A stretch of DNA of 64,000 bases from Paenibacillus lycopersici (GCF_010119935.1 NZ_CP048209.1:1607501-1671500); one strand, 5' to 3'; shown: positions 15,778-24,691, counted from the first letter of the stretch. The notes: generated by a model from the letters alone, not told the origin. Made by a program: numbers and translations.

Positions 15778-17123
15778 GGAATGCGATGCGCAACAAACGA
15801 AAGCCGGGCGCGGCCGGCGTCACGGGGACGGCGCTGACGAGCGCGCTATTGCTGACGAGCGCGCTTCTGCTGGCGGGCTGCGCTTCCGCCGGCGGCGGCG
15901 CGCCGCAGAAGAAGCCCGCGCCGAGCCAGCCCGCGCCGGCGGCGAATACGGTGCTGACCGTGCTGACGAACCGGGTCGATCTGATCGAGAACGGCGTCCT
16001 GCAGCGTTACGCGGATACGTTCGAGGCGAAGCATCCCGGCACGGACGTGGAGTTCGAAGGCTTGACGAACTACGCCAGCGAGATCATGGCGAGGCTGTCG
16101 ACCCGCAGCATGGGCGATGCGCTGCTGCTGCCGAACAACCTCACGAACGAGGATCTCGTCAATTATTTCGAGCCGCTCTCGGACGGCATGTTCCGGCATA
16201 TCCGGTTCGCCGATTTCAAGGCGTACCGCGGCGTGCGGTACGGCATTTCGACGGGCGCTTCGACGGAAGGGCTCGTCTACAACAAGGCCGCGTTCCGGAA
16301 GGCCGGCATTACCGCGCTGCCGGAGACGCTGGACGAGTTCTACGAAGCGTGCGCGAAGCTGAAGCAGGCCGGCATTATTCCGGTCTACGTGAACTACGGC
16401 GCGCAGTGGCCGTTGTCTTCCTGGGGCGAGAACCTGGTCGGCTTCATGACCGGGAACCCGAATTACCTCAATCAGATGACGCAGAGCGATCAGCCGTGGC
16501 AGGTCGACAATACGTGGGGCCAGGCCATCGGCATTCTGCGGACGCTGATCAATAAGGGGTATACGGAGAAAGACCTGATCACGAACAATTGGGAGCTGTC
16601 GAAGAGCGAGGTCGCAAGCGGGCATGCGGGGATGTATTTCATCGGCAACTGGGTAATCAACCAGGTGATCGAGGCCGGCGCGAAGTCGGAGGATATCGGC
16701 TTCATTCCGTTTCCGTACGACAACAAGCGGGGGAAGCGCTATGCGCAGCTTAGCCCGGACTATTTTCTCGGCGTCAGCAAATTCAGCGAGCATAAGCAGC
16801 TGGCCGAAGCGTGGGTGGACTTCTTCGTGAACGAATCCGGCTACGTGAACGATTCCGGCTTCCTTCCGGTCGACGAGACGAAGACGTCGTCCATGCCGCA
16901 AATCCGCCAGTTCGAGGCGTACACGCCGATATACATCGAGCGTCGCCCGCCGTCCGACGATTTCCTGAACATCTCGGCGAAGGTGCAGATTACGTTCTGG
17001 ACCGGGGACGAAATCCAGAAATGGGCGGTCGCGAAGGATCTGAAGACGGCGTTCCAGACCTACAACGAGCTGTGGAAGCAAGCCCGGCACGAGGTGCTCG
17101 GTTTGAACGCCATGTCCAAATAG
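15774..17123 (+). CDS. Solute-binding lipoprotein coupled to the kinase (possible sensory accessory)
   Basis: 449 residues. The lipobox LLLAGC places the lipidated Cys at about residue 36. The rest is a family-1 carbohydrate solute-binding fold, with NRVDLIENGVLQRYADTFEAK, YGISTGASTEGLVYNKAAF and IGNWVINQVIEAGAKSED. It is clearly paralogous to the protein at 19520 (shared LTNR, YGIS, VYNK, GNWVINQV and DAGAKSED-like blocks), yet lies directly after the kinase with a 4-base overlap and has no permease gene next to it. I infer that it presents ligand to the kinase's outer domain rather than to a transporter; scavenging for the 19520 transporter is the alternative. Confidence 0.9.
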   Translation: MRNAMRNKRKPGAAGVTGTALTSALLLTSALLLAGCASAGGGAPQKKPAPSQPAPAANTVLTVLTNRVDLIENGVLQRYADTFEAKHPGTDVEFEGLTNYASEIMARLSTRSMGDALLLPNNLTNEDLVNYFEPLSDGMFRHIRFADFKAYRGVRYGISTGASTEGLVYNKAAFRKAGITALPETLDEFYEACAKLKQAGIIPVYVNYGAQWPLSSWGENLVGFMTGNPNYLNQMTQSDQPWQVDNTWGQAIGILRTLINKGYTEKDLITNNWELSKSEVASGHAGMYFIGNWVINQVIEAGAKSEDIGFIPFPYDNKRGKRYAQLSPDYFLGVSKFSEHKQLAEAWVDFFVNESGYVNDSGFLPVDETKTSSMPQIRQFEAYTPIYIERRPPSDDFLNISAKVQITFWTGDEIQKWAVAKDLKTAFQTYNELWKQARHEVLGLNAMSK

Positions 17124-17188
17124 CAGGCAAGCAAATAGCAGGCAAGCCGTAATTCGGCTGCCGATCGCAGGAAGGGAGTCGAGGGAAC

Positions 17189-17689
17189 ATGCTCTATATA
17201 TTCGGCGGGCTGCCAGGCACGGGCAAGTCTACGTTATCTTCGGCATTGGCCAAGAGGCTAAAGGCCGCTTATCTTCGGGTCGACGTCGTGGAGCAGGCGA
17301 TGCGGGATGCCGAGATGACGGTCAACGGACCCGAAGGCTACCTCGTATGTTACGCATTGGCATCGCAGCAGCTCCGGCTCGGTCTGGACGTGGTTGCCGA
17401 CACGGTCAATCCCATTCCGATCACGCGCCAAGCCTGGCGCAGCGCGGCGGAGTCCGTTGAAGCGCGATTCGCGGAAATCGAAGTGGTCTGCTCCGACGAA
17501 CGCGAACACAGGCGGCGCATCGAAACGCGTACGGTCGATATTGCCAACCTGGCGCTGCCGACGTGGGAGCAGGTCGTGAACCGGCATTACGAGGCTTGGG
17601 ATCGGGACCGCATCGTCATTGACACCGCGCATCATACGGCGGAAGAAAGCTTCATGGCTCTATGCGAACGGCTCGCTGAGCGATGTTAA
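17189..17689 (+). CDS. P-loop kinase (AAA/zeta-toxin-like NTPase)
   Basis: 166 residues. Walker A GLPGTGKST at residues 6-14, typical of small predicted kinases that phosphorylate small molecules, nucleotides or, in zeta toxins, UDP-sugars. A basic RREHRRRIETR-like lid segment follows (EREHRRRIETRTVD, about 107-120) and DRIVIDTAHHTAEE near the end matches the C-terminal strand of this group. No antitoxin gene adjoins, so a toxin role is not supported. It starts 65 bases after the lipoprotein gene with GGAAGGGAG ahead. Substrate unknown. Confidence 0.8.
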   Translation: MLYIFGGLPGTGKSTLSSALAKRLKAAYLRVDVVEQAMRDAEMTVNGPEGYLVCYALASQQLRLGLDVVADTVNPIPITRQAWRSAAESVEARFAEIEVVCSDEREHRRRIETRTVDIANLALPTWEQVVNRHYEAWDRDRIVIDTAHHTAEESFMALCERLAERC

Positions 17690-17716
17690 GCTCATGAAAC
17701 TTGGTCATCGAACACA

Positions 17717-17760
17717 GATAAGAGGGCAGTCGGCTGGAAAACGCCGGTTGCCCTCTTATC
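17717..17760 (+). terminator. Terminator after the P-loop kinase gene
   Basis: Perfect 12-bp arms GATAAGAGGGCA (17717-17728) and TGCCCTCTTATC (17749-17760) lie 27 bases after the stop. There is no long T-run. Confidence 0.6.
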
Positions 17761-17905
17761 GCTTTGACCGCTTTACTTATAGACCGCGTATAGACCGCGT
17801 AGAATTCTTGAACTCCAAGTTACCTTACCCTGCCAACCGATCTTGCCGGCCTAACCTGATAGCCTAACCTGCTGTCCGCTCCTGCCGTCCGTTCCTGCTA
17901 TCCGA

Positions 17906-18859
17906 TCATGCAAACAAGCGCGGCGTTTCTTCCCATAGCTTAAGCGCGGCACGCTTATCGATTGCCCACGTTTCAACGCCTTCGGCCATAGCCTCGTCGA
18001 CGTGGATCGGCGCGATGTCGCAATTCTCGCAATAAACGCCGCCGTACCCCTCCAGTTGAGGGCTGACCGCGCACCATACGATCGTGGCCGCGCCTTCCGC
18101 GACCGTCTTCCTATCGTTGTCATATTGCTCGTAGCCGCGCTCCCCGTTCGATTTGATCGCTCCGAAGGCGGCCAGCTCTTCCTCCGACAACGCATGGGAC
18201 AGGCCGGTGACGATACTGCCGGGATGAACGGCGAACGATCGAATGCGATCTTGCTTGTAGAGCTCGTCTATGGCGACGCTCAGCAGCGAGACAGCCGTCT
18301 TGGCTTGTCCGTATGCCGCCCATTTGTCGTACGCGGAATGATTGAAATGCGGATCTTCGAACCGAAAGGCCGCATAGCGGTGGGCGCGGGAAGACAAGTT
18401 TACGACCCGGGCCCCGTTCGCCTTCTTCAGCTGTGGCAGAAGCAGCTGGATCAAGCGATAATGGCCCCAGTAATTGGCCGATAGCTGCATTTCGTTGCCC
18501 CGCTCGTCCCTGGAGAGCGGAACGGCCATGATACCCGCGCTGTTAATCAGAATATCGAGCTTATCGTGCCGCGCTTGGAACCACTTGCCGAATGCCTCGA
18601 TCGTCTCCCGTTTGCTCAAATCCATCTCTTCGGGATAGAGTTCTATGTTAGTGCCGGCGAGTGCCTGGCGCGCTTTTGCGAGATTCCGAGCGGGCACGAT
18701 CACTTTCGCTCCCGCGCCGGCAAGCGCCTTGGCAGACGCTAGTCCGAGGCCTGCGGATCCCCCCGTGACGATGATCGTTTTCCCCGTCAAATCGACATCT
18801 TTCATTATATCGTCCACTGTCGTTCTAGCCGAATACCCGGATGGAATAGGCTTTTGCAT
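17906..18859 (-). CDS. Short-chain dehydrogenase/reductase (retinol-dehydrogenase-like)
   Basis: 317 residues, a classical-fold SDR of the extended retinol dehydrogenase/WW-oxidoreductase-like group that reduces or oxidises carbonyls with NAD(P). Cofactor motif TGGSAGLGLASAKALAGAGA (about 32-51), NSAGIMAVPLSRDERG, the active-site Ser in NLSSRAHR and the catalytic Tyr/Lys in YGQAKTAVSLL. The ATG at 18859 overlaps the stop of the MerR regulator gene by one base (TAATG), so the two are translated together and the regulator probably controls this enzyme. Confidence 0.88.
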   Translation of the reverse strand: MQKPIPSGYSARTTVDDIMKDVDLTGKTIIVTGGSAGLGLASAKALAGAGAKVIVPARNLAKARQALAGTNIELYPEEMDLSKRETIEAFGKWFQARHDKLDILINSAGIMAVPLSRDERGNEMQLSANYWGHYRLIQLLLPQLKKANGARVVNLSSRAHRYAAFRFEDPHFNHSAYDKWAAYGQAKTAVSLLSVAIDELYKQDRIRSFAVHPGSIVTGLSHALSEEELAAFGAIKSNGERGYEQYDNDRKTVAEGAATIVWCAVSPQLEGYGGVYCENCDIAPIHVDEAMAEGVETWAIDKRAALKLWEETPRLFA

Positions 18860-19218
18860 TATATACCGCCGCCTTTAAGTGTGCTGAAGTGGGTTACCTT
18901 GTATCGAACCTTCTCCAGAATCCGCTGCCGCTTGATCAGCTCGAGCTCCATTGTCTCCGCATGCTCCCGAAGCATGTCATGGCAGCGCGCGTAGTCGCCG
19001 GCCCGATAAGCATCCACATAGGCTTTGATGCGCTCAAGCGGCATGTCCGTATCTTTCAAGTTGCTGATGAAGGTCAGATATTCCACGGTTACTTCATCGT
19101 AATCTTTATACCCTCGGGCGTTTTTGGCGGGCTCGTCGATTAATCCCAGCTGTTCGTAATAACGAATCGTCGGGATCGGCAGGCCGGTTCGTTCGGATAC
19201 TTCGGAAATTCGATACAA
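18859..19218 (-). CDS. MerR-family regulator of the SDR operon
   Basis: 119 residues. N-terminal winged HTH (YRISEVSERTGLPIPTIRYY...LGLI) and MerR coiled-coil region (AYVDAYRAGDYARCHDMLREHAETME...). TTG 19218 is preferred because AGGTGAGGA lies just upstream; the longer frame from TTG 19242 would start before the predicted transcription start. The ligand is unknown; no metal-binding Cys cluster is seen, so a small organic or aldehyde signal is more likely than a metal. Confidence 0.88.
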   Translation of the reverse strand: MYRISEVSERTGLPIPTIRYYEQLGLIDEPAKNARGYKDYDEVTVEYLTFISNLKDTDMPLERIKAYVDAYRAGDYARCHDMLREHAETMELELIKRQRILEKVRYKVTHFSTLKGGGI

Positions 19219-19243
19219 GCTGTCCTCACCTCGCGGTTTCAAG

Positions 19244-19272
19244 ATTACAACGTAAAGTCGACTTTATGTCAA
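19244..19272 (-). promoter_or_regulatory. MerR-type promoter with operator palindrome
   Basis: On the minus strand: -35 TTGACA (19272-19267), 17-bp spacer, -10 TGTAAT (19249-19244). The spacer holds a perfect 14-bp palindrome TAAAGTCGACTTTA (19253-19266), where MerR regulators bind. Confidence 0.75.
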
Positions 19273-19470
19273 CAGCCATATGCGCCAATCGCGAAATTTT
19301 CGGGGCCGCTATTGATTGTCACCATCTAAGCTGTGCCAAAGGCCCAAGCTTTAATCCCGATGCAGATCCGCTCTTGCGGCCTTATAACATCGCGAAAGGA
19401 GGTAAATTGAAGACTACAAATCACAATTGAAACCATTTTTCCCTCGGGGAGAAAGCGTTACTATTAACCC

Positions 19471-19484
19471 TGTAAGCGCAAACA
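19471..19484 (+). promoter_or_regulatory. Candidate catabolite-responsive (cre) site
   Basis: TGTAAGCGCAAACA fits the core TGNAANCGNWNNCA consensus for CcpA binding, 36 bases before the start of a sugar-binding protein gene. An AGTAAGCGCAAT partial repeat follows. Confidence 0.5.
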
Positions 19485-19519
19485 GTAAGCGCAATCATAA
19501 GAAACAGGGGGAAGAAGAA

Positions 19520-20872
19520 ATGAAAAAAGCAATCGCATACGCATTGGTTTCACTCCTCACGGTTACATCCCTGGCTGCCTGCGGCAGCAATAATGGAAGC
19601 GATAACAACGGCGCGTCCAATAACGCCGGCGGCAGCGCGGCGACGAATAACGCGGCGTCCGGCAACGACAGCGCGGCAGCGAACGACGGCGCCACGGCGA
19701 GCGACGGCGCAGACGCGGACATCAGCGGCAAGGTCGTATTCCTGACGAACCGCACGGACATGGTGGACAAGGAATACAAGGACTACGAGAAGCGTTTCGA
19801 AGAGAAGTACCCGAAGGTCGACCTGCAATTCGAAGCGATCACGGACTACGACAAGAACGAGAAAATCCGCATCGCGTCGGGCAGCTTCCCGGACGTCGTC
19901 CTGCTGAGCACGCTGATCCCGAACTCCGACTTCCCGAAATACTTCGCACCGCTTGACGATATCAAGTTCGACGGCGACATCTATTTCAAAGACTTCAAAT
20001 CGTTCGACGGCAAATCGTACGGCATTTCGTCCGGCAACAGCACGGTCGGCATCGTCTACAACAAGCAGGCGTTCGAGAAAGCCGGCATTACGGCCGTTCC
20101 GAAGACGTACGACGAGTTCCTGGCCGCGTGCCAGAAGCTGAAAGACGCCGGCATCGTGCCGCTCGCGTCCAACTTCAAGGACAAATGGCCGCTCGGCGCG
20201 TGGTACAACGACGTGACGGCGATTATCAGCGGCAAAGCCGATACGTCGAACAACCGCAAAGACTCGGATACCCCGTTCACGCTGGACAACACGTACGGCA
20301 AATCGTTCAGCATCCTGAAGGAGCTGTACACGAAAGGCTTCCTCGAGAAAGACGTCAATTCGACGAACTGGGAGCAGTCGAAGAAAGACGTCGCGCAAGG
20401 CAAATTCGGCATGTACCTGCTCGGCAACTGGGTCATCAACCAAGTCGTGGACGCAGGCGCGAAATCCGAGGACGTAGGCTTCTTCCCGTTCCCTGCGGAC
20501 AACTCCGGCCAGGCCAAAGCGCCGCTTAACCCGGACTGGTTCTACGGCGTGAACAAGGACGGCAACGTCGCCGCGTCGAAAGCGTTCATCAAATGGATGA
20601 TCGAAGAGTCCGGCTACGACGACTTCGCGGGCTTCATTCCGACGCTGAAGAGCAAAGAGCCGAAGCTGGCGCAGCTGAACGAGTTCAACGGCTACAACCC
20701 GACGTTCGTCGAAGCGCTGCCGACCGACGACACGGCGCTCAGCATTCAGAACAAAGCGCAAATCGACATGGACGGCCTCGTGCAGGAGTTCGTGCTTGCC
20801 AAGGACCCGCAGAAAGTATTCGACAAAGTGAACGGCCAATGGGCGAAAGCGAGAAAAGAAATCGTTAAATAA
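19520..20872 (+). CDS. Carbohydrate ABC transporter solute-binding lipoprotein
   Basis: 450 residues. Lipobox SLAAC with Cys at residue 21, then a Asn/Ala/Gly/Ser-rich linker to about 75 and a family-1 sugar-binding domain. ATG 19520 follows AGGGGGAAGAAG; the longer frame from 19427 adds a stretch unlike a signal peptide. It delivers sugar (probably an oligosaccharide or its fragments; unproven) to the permease pair at 20969 and 21857. A strong hairpin after the gene may keep its mRNA abundant over the permease part. Confidence 0.93.
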   Translation: MKKAIAYALVSLLTVTSLAACGSNNGSDNNGASNNAGGSAATNNAASGNDSAAANDGATASDGADADISGKVVFLTNRTDMVDKEYKDYEKRFEEKYPKVDLQFEAITDYDKNEKIRIASGSFPDVVLLSTLIPNSDFPKYFAPLDDIKFDGDIYFKDFKSFDGKSYGISSGNSTVGIVYNKQAFEKAGITAVPKTYDEFLAACQKLKDAGIVPLASNFKDKWPLGAWYNDVTAIISGKADTSNNRKDSDTPFTLDNTYGKSFSILKELYTKGFLEKDVNSTNWEQSKKDVAQGKFGMYLLGNWVINQVVDAGAKSEDVGFFPFPADNSGQAKAPLNPDWFYGVNKDGNVAASKAFIKWMIEESGYDDFAGFIPTLKSKEPKLAQLNEFNGYNPTFVEALPTDDTALSIQNKAQIDMDGLVQEFVLAKDPQKVFDKVNGQWAKARKEIVK

Positions 20873-20901
20873 TCCAGCCACTCTCGCCCGATGACAGGCG
20901 A

Positions 20902-20935
20902 CGAGCGCTCCCGCCAAGCAAGGCGGGGGCGCTCG
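20902..20935 (+). other. Strong intra-operon stem-loop
   Basis: Arms CGAGCGCTCCCGCC (20902-20915) and GGCGGGGGCGCTCG (20922-20935) pair over 14 positions with one T-G wobble around AAGCAA. There is no T-run, so it more likely stabilises the upstream binding-protein mRNA than terminates it. Confidence 0.65.
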
Positions 20936-20968
20936 GTTCCGTCAGGCGCCCGAAAGGAATGATGCACC

Positions 20969-21853
20969 GTGCTAAGCAACTTATCGTTCAAGAAACAGCG
21001 ATTGATCATAATTCTCGGCTTTACGATCATCCCGTTAATTCTGCTTCTGACCTTCTCGTATTATCCGACCGTGGAACTGATTCACTTGAGCTTCACCAGC
21101 TGGGACGGCATGAGCCCGGATAAAAGCTGGATCGGCTGGGACAATTATCGGGAAGTCTTCTCGAATTCCGAGCTCTTCGGCGTCTTCACGCATAACTTCG
21201 CTTATTTCGCGGTGGGCATCGTCCAGAACATCGCGGCCATTTACTTCGCAATCGTCTTGAACGGCAAGCTGAAGGGGAAACTGTTCTTCCGGCTGCTGCT
21301 CTTTTTACCATACATCCTGAACGGCGTCGCGGTATCGTACTTGTTCGGCTATGTCTTCGACACCACGAACGGCTCGCTGAACCTGCTGCTGCACGCGATC
21401 GGCCTCGGCGGCGACACGAGCTGGCTCGGCAGCGAGCATTTCGTCAATTATACGCTGGCCTCCATCGGCTTCTGGAAGTTCATGGGCTTCAACATGGTTA
21501 TCTATCTGGCGGCGCTGCAATCCATTCCGGCCGATCTGTACGAGGCGGCAAGCATCGACGGCGCGACGGGCTGGAAGCAGTTCCTGTACATTACGCTGCC
21601 GAACATCTACAAGATCATCGAGCTGAATTTCTTCCTGACGGTAACGGGCGCGCTCGAAGTGTTCGACCTTCCGTTCGTCCTGACGAACGGCGGACCGGCC
21701 GGCGCCAGCGAAACGTACGTCATGAAAATTCTCGAAACGGCGTTCCAGTTCAACAATTACGGCCTGGCTTCGGCCATGAGCGTCGTGCTGCTGCTGTTCG
21801 TCGTCATCGTGCTCTCGATTCAGCGGCTGATCTTCAGCAGAAAGGGGGACTAA
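20969..21853 (+). CDS. Carbohydrate ABC transporter permease, MalF/UgpA-like
   Basis: 294 residues with six predicted membrane helices, the first at about 12-32 (LIIILGFTIIPLILLLTFS). The EAA loop reads YEAASIDGATGWKQFLYITLPNI (about 190-212), which contacts a shared ATPase such as MsmX; no ATPase is encoded in this cluster, as is usual for CUT1 systems in Firmicutes. GTG 20969 follows GAAAGGAATG. The partner permease starts 3 bases downstream of this stop. Confidence 0.93.
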   Translation: MLSNLSFKKQRLIIILGFTIIPLILLLTFSYYPTVELIHLSFTSWDGMSPDKSWIGWDNYREVFSNSELFGVFTHNFAYFAVGIVQNIAAIYFAIVLNGKLKGKLFFRLLLFLPYILNGVAVSYLFGYVFDTTNGSLNLLLHAIGLGGDTSWLGSEHFVNYTLASIGFWKFMGFNMVIYLAALQSIPADLYEAASIDGATGWKQFLYITLPNIYKIIELNFFLTVTGALEVFDLPFVLTNGGPAGASETYVMKILETAFQFNNYGLASAMSVVLLLFVVIVLSIQRLIFSRKGD

Positions 21854-21856
21854 AGC

Positions 21857-22687
21857 ATGGTCGCGCGAAATCCGGTATGGACTACCGTCAAATACTTGTC
21901 GCTGCTCTTCGCTTCGTTCCTTGTCGTGTTCCCGCCGTACATCATTATCGTGAACGCCTTCAAAACGAAGGATGAATTCAATACGAAATCGACGATGTCG
22001 CTGCCCGATTCGTTCCTGCACCTGGCCAACTTCGGCCATGCCTTCGAGCAGGCGAACATGAGCCGGGCATTCGGCAACACGCTTATCATCGTGGCGGTTA
22101 CGCTTATCTTCAATATCATGCTTGGTTCGGCGTTCTGCTATGCGGTCGGACGGTTCAGCTTCAAAGGGAAAGGGCTGCTCGTCGGCTTGTTCCTGATGGC
22201 GACCGTCATCCCGTCCATTACGACGCAGGTCGTCAACTACAAGACGATCCAGCACCTGCATTTGACGAACACGCTCGGCGGCCCTATTCTGTTGTACATC
22301 GGGGCGGACATTCTCCAGATTTACATTTACCTGCAGTTTATCCGCAACATTCCTTACGATCTCGACGAATGCGCGATGATCGAAGGCGCGTCGCTGTTCC
22401 GCATCTATTGGCAGGTCATCTTCCCGCTGCTTGCGCCGGCAACGGCAACGATCATTATCTTGAAGACGATCAGCATCTATAACGATATGTATACGCCGTT
22501 CCTGTACATGCCGAAGCCGGAGCTGGTCGTCGTGTCGACGTCGCTCATGCGGTTCTTCGGCGTCAACAGCGGCGATTGGCAGAGCGTCTCCGCAGCCATC
22601 ATTATGATTATGATTCCGACGGCCGTCATTTATTTGTTCCTCCAGAAGTATATTTTCGCCGGCGTCACCAGCGGAGCCGTAAAATAA
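21857..22687 (+). CDS. Carbohydrate ABC transporter permease, MalG/UgpE-like
   Basis: 276 residues, six predicted membrane helices. EAA loop LDECAMIEGASLFRIYWQVI with a preceding RNIPYD. AGAAAGGGGG is placed before ATG 21857. It forms a heterodimeric channel with the 20969 protein. The response regulator gene follows after 55 bases, placing transport and regulation in one operon. Confidence 0.93.
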   Translation: MVARNPVWTTVKYLSLLFASFLVVFPPYIIIVNAFKTKDEFNTKSTMSLPDSFLHLANFGHAFEQANMSRAFGNTLIIVAVTLIFNIMLGSAFCYAVGRFSFKGKGLLVGLFLMATVIPSITTQVVNYKTIQHLHLTNTLGGPILLYIGADILQIYIYLQFIRNIPYDLDECAMIEGASLFRIYWQVIFPLLAPATATIIILKTISIYNDMYTPFLYMPKPELVVVSTSLMRFFGVNSGDWQSVSAAIIMIMIPTAVIYLFLQKYIFAGVTSGAVK

Positions 22688-22742
22688 GGAAAGCGCGGTA
22701 TACTAAATGAACGTATTCTGAAAGACCGGGCGGTGAAGCGGC

Positions 22743-23498
22743 ATGCGAATCATGATCGTCGACGACGAGCAGTTTATTCGGCTGGGGCTGGAGAAAATCA
22801 TTACGAAGATGGATCCGACGATTGAAATGCTCGGCGCCTTCGGCAACGGCCAGGAGGCGCTGGCCTTCCTGACCAAGCATGACGACCGGCGGCCGGACGT
22901 CATCATTACGGATATCAAGATGCCGATGATGGACGGGCTGAAGCTGATCGAGATCGTGCGGGAGAAATACGGCGATGTCTCGATCGTCGTGCTGAGCGGG
23001 TTCAGCGACTTCGAATATGCCCGTACGGCGCTCCGCTACGGCGTGCGGGAATACTTGCTGAAGCCGGTCGACAAGAGCGCCTTGTTCGACACGCTGAACC
23101 GGCTGCGTCAGGAACGGGGGCAGGCTCAGGCGGCCGCCGAAGAGCCGGAGGAAACGGCGCCGGGCGCGGAGCACGAGCATTATATCATCGACGAGATCAA
23201 GGCGATTCTGGACCGCGAGTTCGATAAGAACTTCGAGTTGGAGCGGCTTGCGGATACGATCGGGATGAACGCGAGCTACATCAGCCGCCTGTTCAAGGCG
23301 AAGACGTCGATGACGATCACGGACTACCTCATTCAGACGCGCATTGACAAGGCGAAGCAGTTCCTGACGGATCACCCGCATTTGAAGAACTACGAAATTT
23401 CGCATCTCGTCGGCTATAACGATCCGGTATATTTCAATAAGCTGTTCAAGAAAATCGTCGGCGTGACGCCGAAGGACTATAAGGAAAAGCACGGGTAA
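22743..23498 (+). CDS. YesN-type response regulator with AraC DNA-binding domain
   Basis: 251 residues. Receiver domain with the phosphoacceptor Asp57 in IITDIKMPMMDG, Thr/Ser and Lys (YLLKPVDK) conserved. After a short acidic linker, a C-terminal AraC/XylS HTH (about 155-250: LERLADTIGMNASYISRLFK, YNDPVYFNKLFKKIVGVTPK). It is shorter than many YesN proteins because the middle linker domain is missing. Likely partner of the YesM-type kinase at 13924, 7 kb away, since no other kinase of that type is present (inference). It probably activates the transporter operon. Confidence 0.92.
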   Translation: MRIMIVDDEQFIRLGLEKIITKMDPTIEMLGAFGNGQEALAFLTKHDDRRPDVIITDIKMPMMDGLKLIEIVREKYGDVSIVVLSGFSDFEYARTALRYGVREYLLKPVDKSALFDTLNRLRQERGQAQAAAEEPEETAPGAEHEHYIIDEIKAILDREFDKNFELERLADTIGMNASYISRLFKAKTSMTITDYLIQTRIDKAKQFLTDHPHLKNYEISHLVGYNDPVYFNKLFKKIVGVTPKDYKEKHG

Positions 23499-23990
23499 GG
23501 ATCGTCGTGAACGTCACTCGCGGCCTTATGCGGGCGGCGCAGGCAGTTATCGAGCATAGTGTCGATAGCTGCTTTCTATGTTGATGCAGGATAGGCACTT
23601 GCATCGCGCCTGATTGCGGCTTGTCCGAGGGAAGGCGGAGCGCCGAGGAGAGCCGGCTGCCGGCAGCAGCCGGAGAAACTGGCCGCCACCGTCGCCATGT
23701 CCGCGCAGGCGGAATCGACAACGAAGAGCCTTCCCATCCATGCAGCACATGGATGGGAAGGCTCTTGATCGTTGGCAGGCGGAAGGCGAGATCGCTTGTC
23801 CCGTTGTTAGCTTGGCCTGAGGGGCCTGAGGGGCGGGCTGGAAGGCCTAGCTGGCCTGGGTGGCCTCGTCGGCCTTGAGCGGCTTGGGCGGCCTGGGCGG
23901 CCTGAGGGGCCAGAACGCCCTGTACGGCCTAGCCGGTCTAAGCGGCCAGAGCGGTTTAACCGGCTGGACGGCTTGAAAGGCATGTCCGGC
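23499..23990. other. Convergent intergenic region with long hairpin and 9-bp repeats
   Basis: About 490 bases without a gene: a 19-bp perfect inverted repeat (23724-23766) and a degenerate 9-bp array (23813-23996). The interval 23499-23720 has no structure I recognise. Confidence 0.7.
23724..23766. terminator. 19-bp perfect inverted repeat, probable bidirectional terminator
   Basis: Arms AAGAGCCTTCCCATCCATG (23724-23742) and CATGGATGGGAAGGCTCTT (23748-23766) with a 5-base loop, lying between convergent genes. There is no T-run beyond the closing CTCTT. Confidence 0.6.
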
Positions 23991-23996
23991 CTAGCC
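23813..23996. repeat. About 20 degenerate 9-bp units (GGCCTGAGC-like)
   Basis: The units GGCCTGAGG, GGCCTGGGC, GGCCTAGCC and relatives continue up to and slightly into the 3' end of the VOC gene, contributing its final codons. Confidence 0.8.
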
Positions 23997-24569
23997 GGAT
24001 GCCGTACTGACGCCTCCGCCGAAAGTGATCCGGTAGCCGTCGATGTCTCTCATCGTGAACTCGCTCCAATGCTCCGAGTAGTGCGGGCCGTTCACGATTT
24101 CCACGCCCAGCGCCCTGCACTGCTCCGCCAGCAGATCGACGGCATCGGTATAGGCGTAGGCGTCGAAATAAAGCCCGCCTTCGAGCGCGGACGCCGGACG
24201 GACATCCGCCCGCCGCTTGGCAGGATGCAGAATGAACGTCAGGCTGCCCCGCGACACATGGACATGCGAAACATCGGGTCCGCCGATTTCCTCATAGGTA
24301 AAGCCCAGGCGTCGATAGAAATCCGAAGACGCTTGCAAGTCCGCGACCAGCAAGACGATCGCCGCGCCCGTAATATGGGCTGTTGTTGCCGCTTGTCCGT
24401 TCATCCCATCCCGTCCCTCTCCGTTTGCATGCATGGCTCCTCTTGCAGCTTCGCCCTCCGCGGCTTCGGCGGCATTCGTTCTGGCGTCTTCCATGGCTTG
24501 GAGCGCTTTGGGAACGAATTCTGGCTTGTAGCCGGCAGGATTGCCGACGGATTCGATATCGACAGCCAT
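23991..24569 (-). CDS. VOC-family (glyoxalase-fold) protein
   Basis: 192 residues. The C-terminal half is a single VOC module (HITGAAIVLLVADLQASSDFYRRLGF, HVSRGSLTFILHPA, ...EHWSEFTMRDIDGYRITFGG), a fold used by dioxygenases, lyases and antibiotic-binding resistance proteins, usually as a dimer. The N-terminal 60 residues are an unusual Ala/Glu-rich extension after a short YKPEFVPKALQAMEDA helix. The last residues (STASG) come from the 9-bp repeat array. AAGGAGG precedes ATG 24569. Substrate unknown. Confidence 0.78.
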   Translation of the reverse strand: MAVDIESVGNPAGYKPEFVPKALQAMEDARTNAAEAAEGEAARGAMHANGEGRDGMNGQAATTAHITGAAIVLLVADLQASSDFYRRLGFTYEEIGGPDVSHVHVSRGSLTFILHPAKRRADVRPASALEGGLYFDAYAYTDAVDLLAEQCRALGVEIVNGPHYSEHWSEFTMRDIDGYRITFGGGVSTASG

Positions 24570-24691
24570 TCATTGCCGCCTCCTTCGCGTATTCCTTACC
24601 TTATGGATTCCAATTTACCATATCGAAGAAGACGGGGTTGTGTCTTTTTTTATCCGATTATTGCGCAGCTGCGATCCGGAGCGCGGCCGGA

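Noticed and set aside
17189..17689. Zeta-type toxin of a toxin-antitoxin pair
   Set aside because: Walker A fits, but no antitoxin gene adjoins and many small kinases share the fold.
19400..19430. Seven-codon leader peptide after AAAGGAGGT
   Set aside because: TTG is only 4 bases after the Shine-Dalgarno core and the frame ends at once; noted but not supported as a gene.
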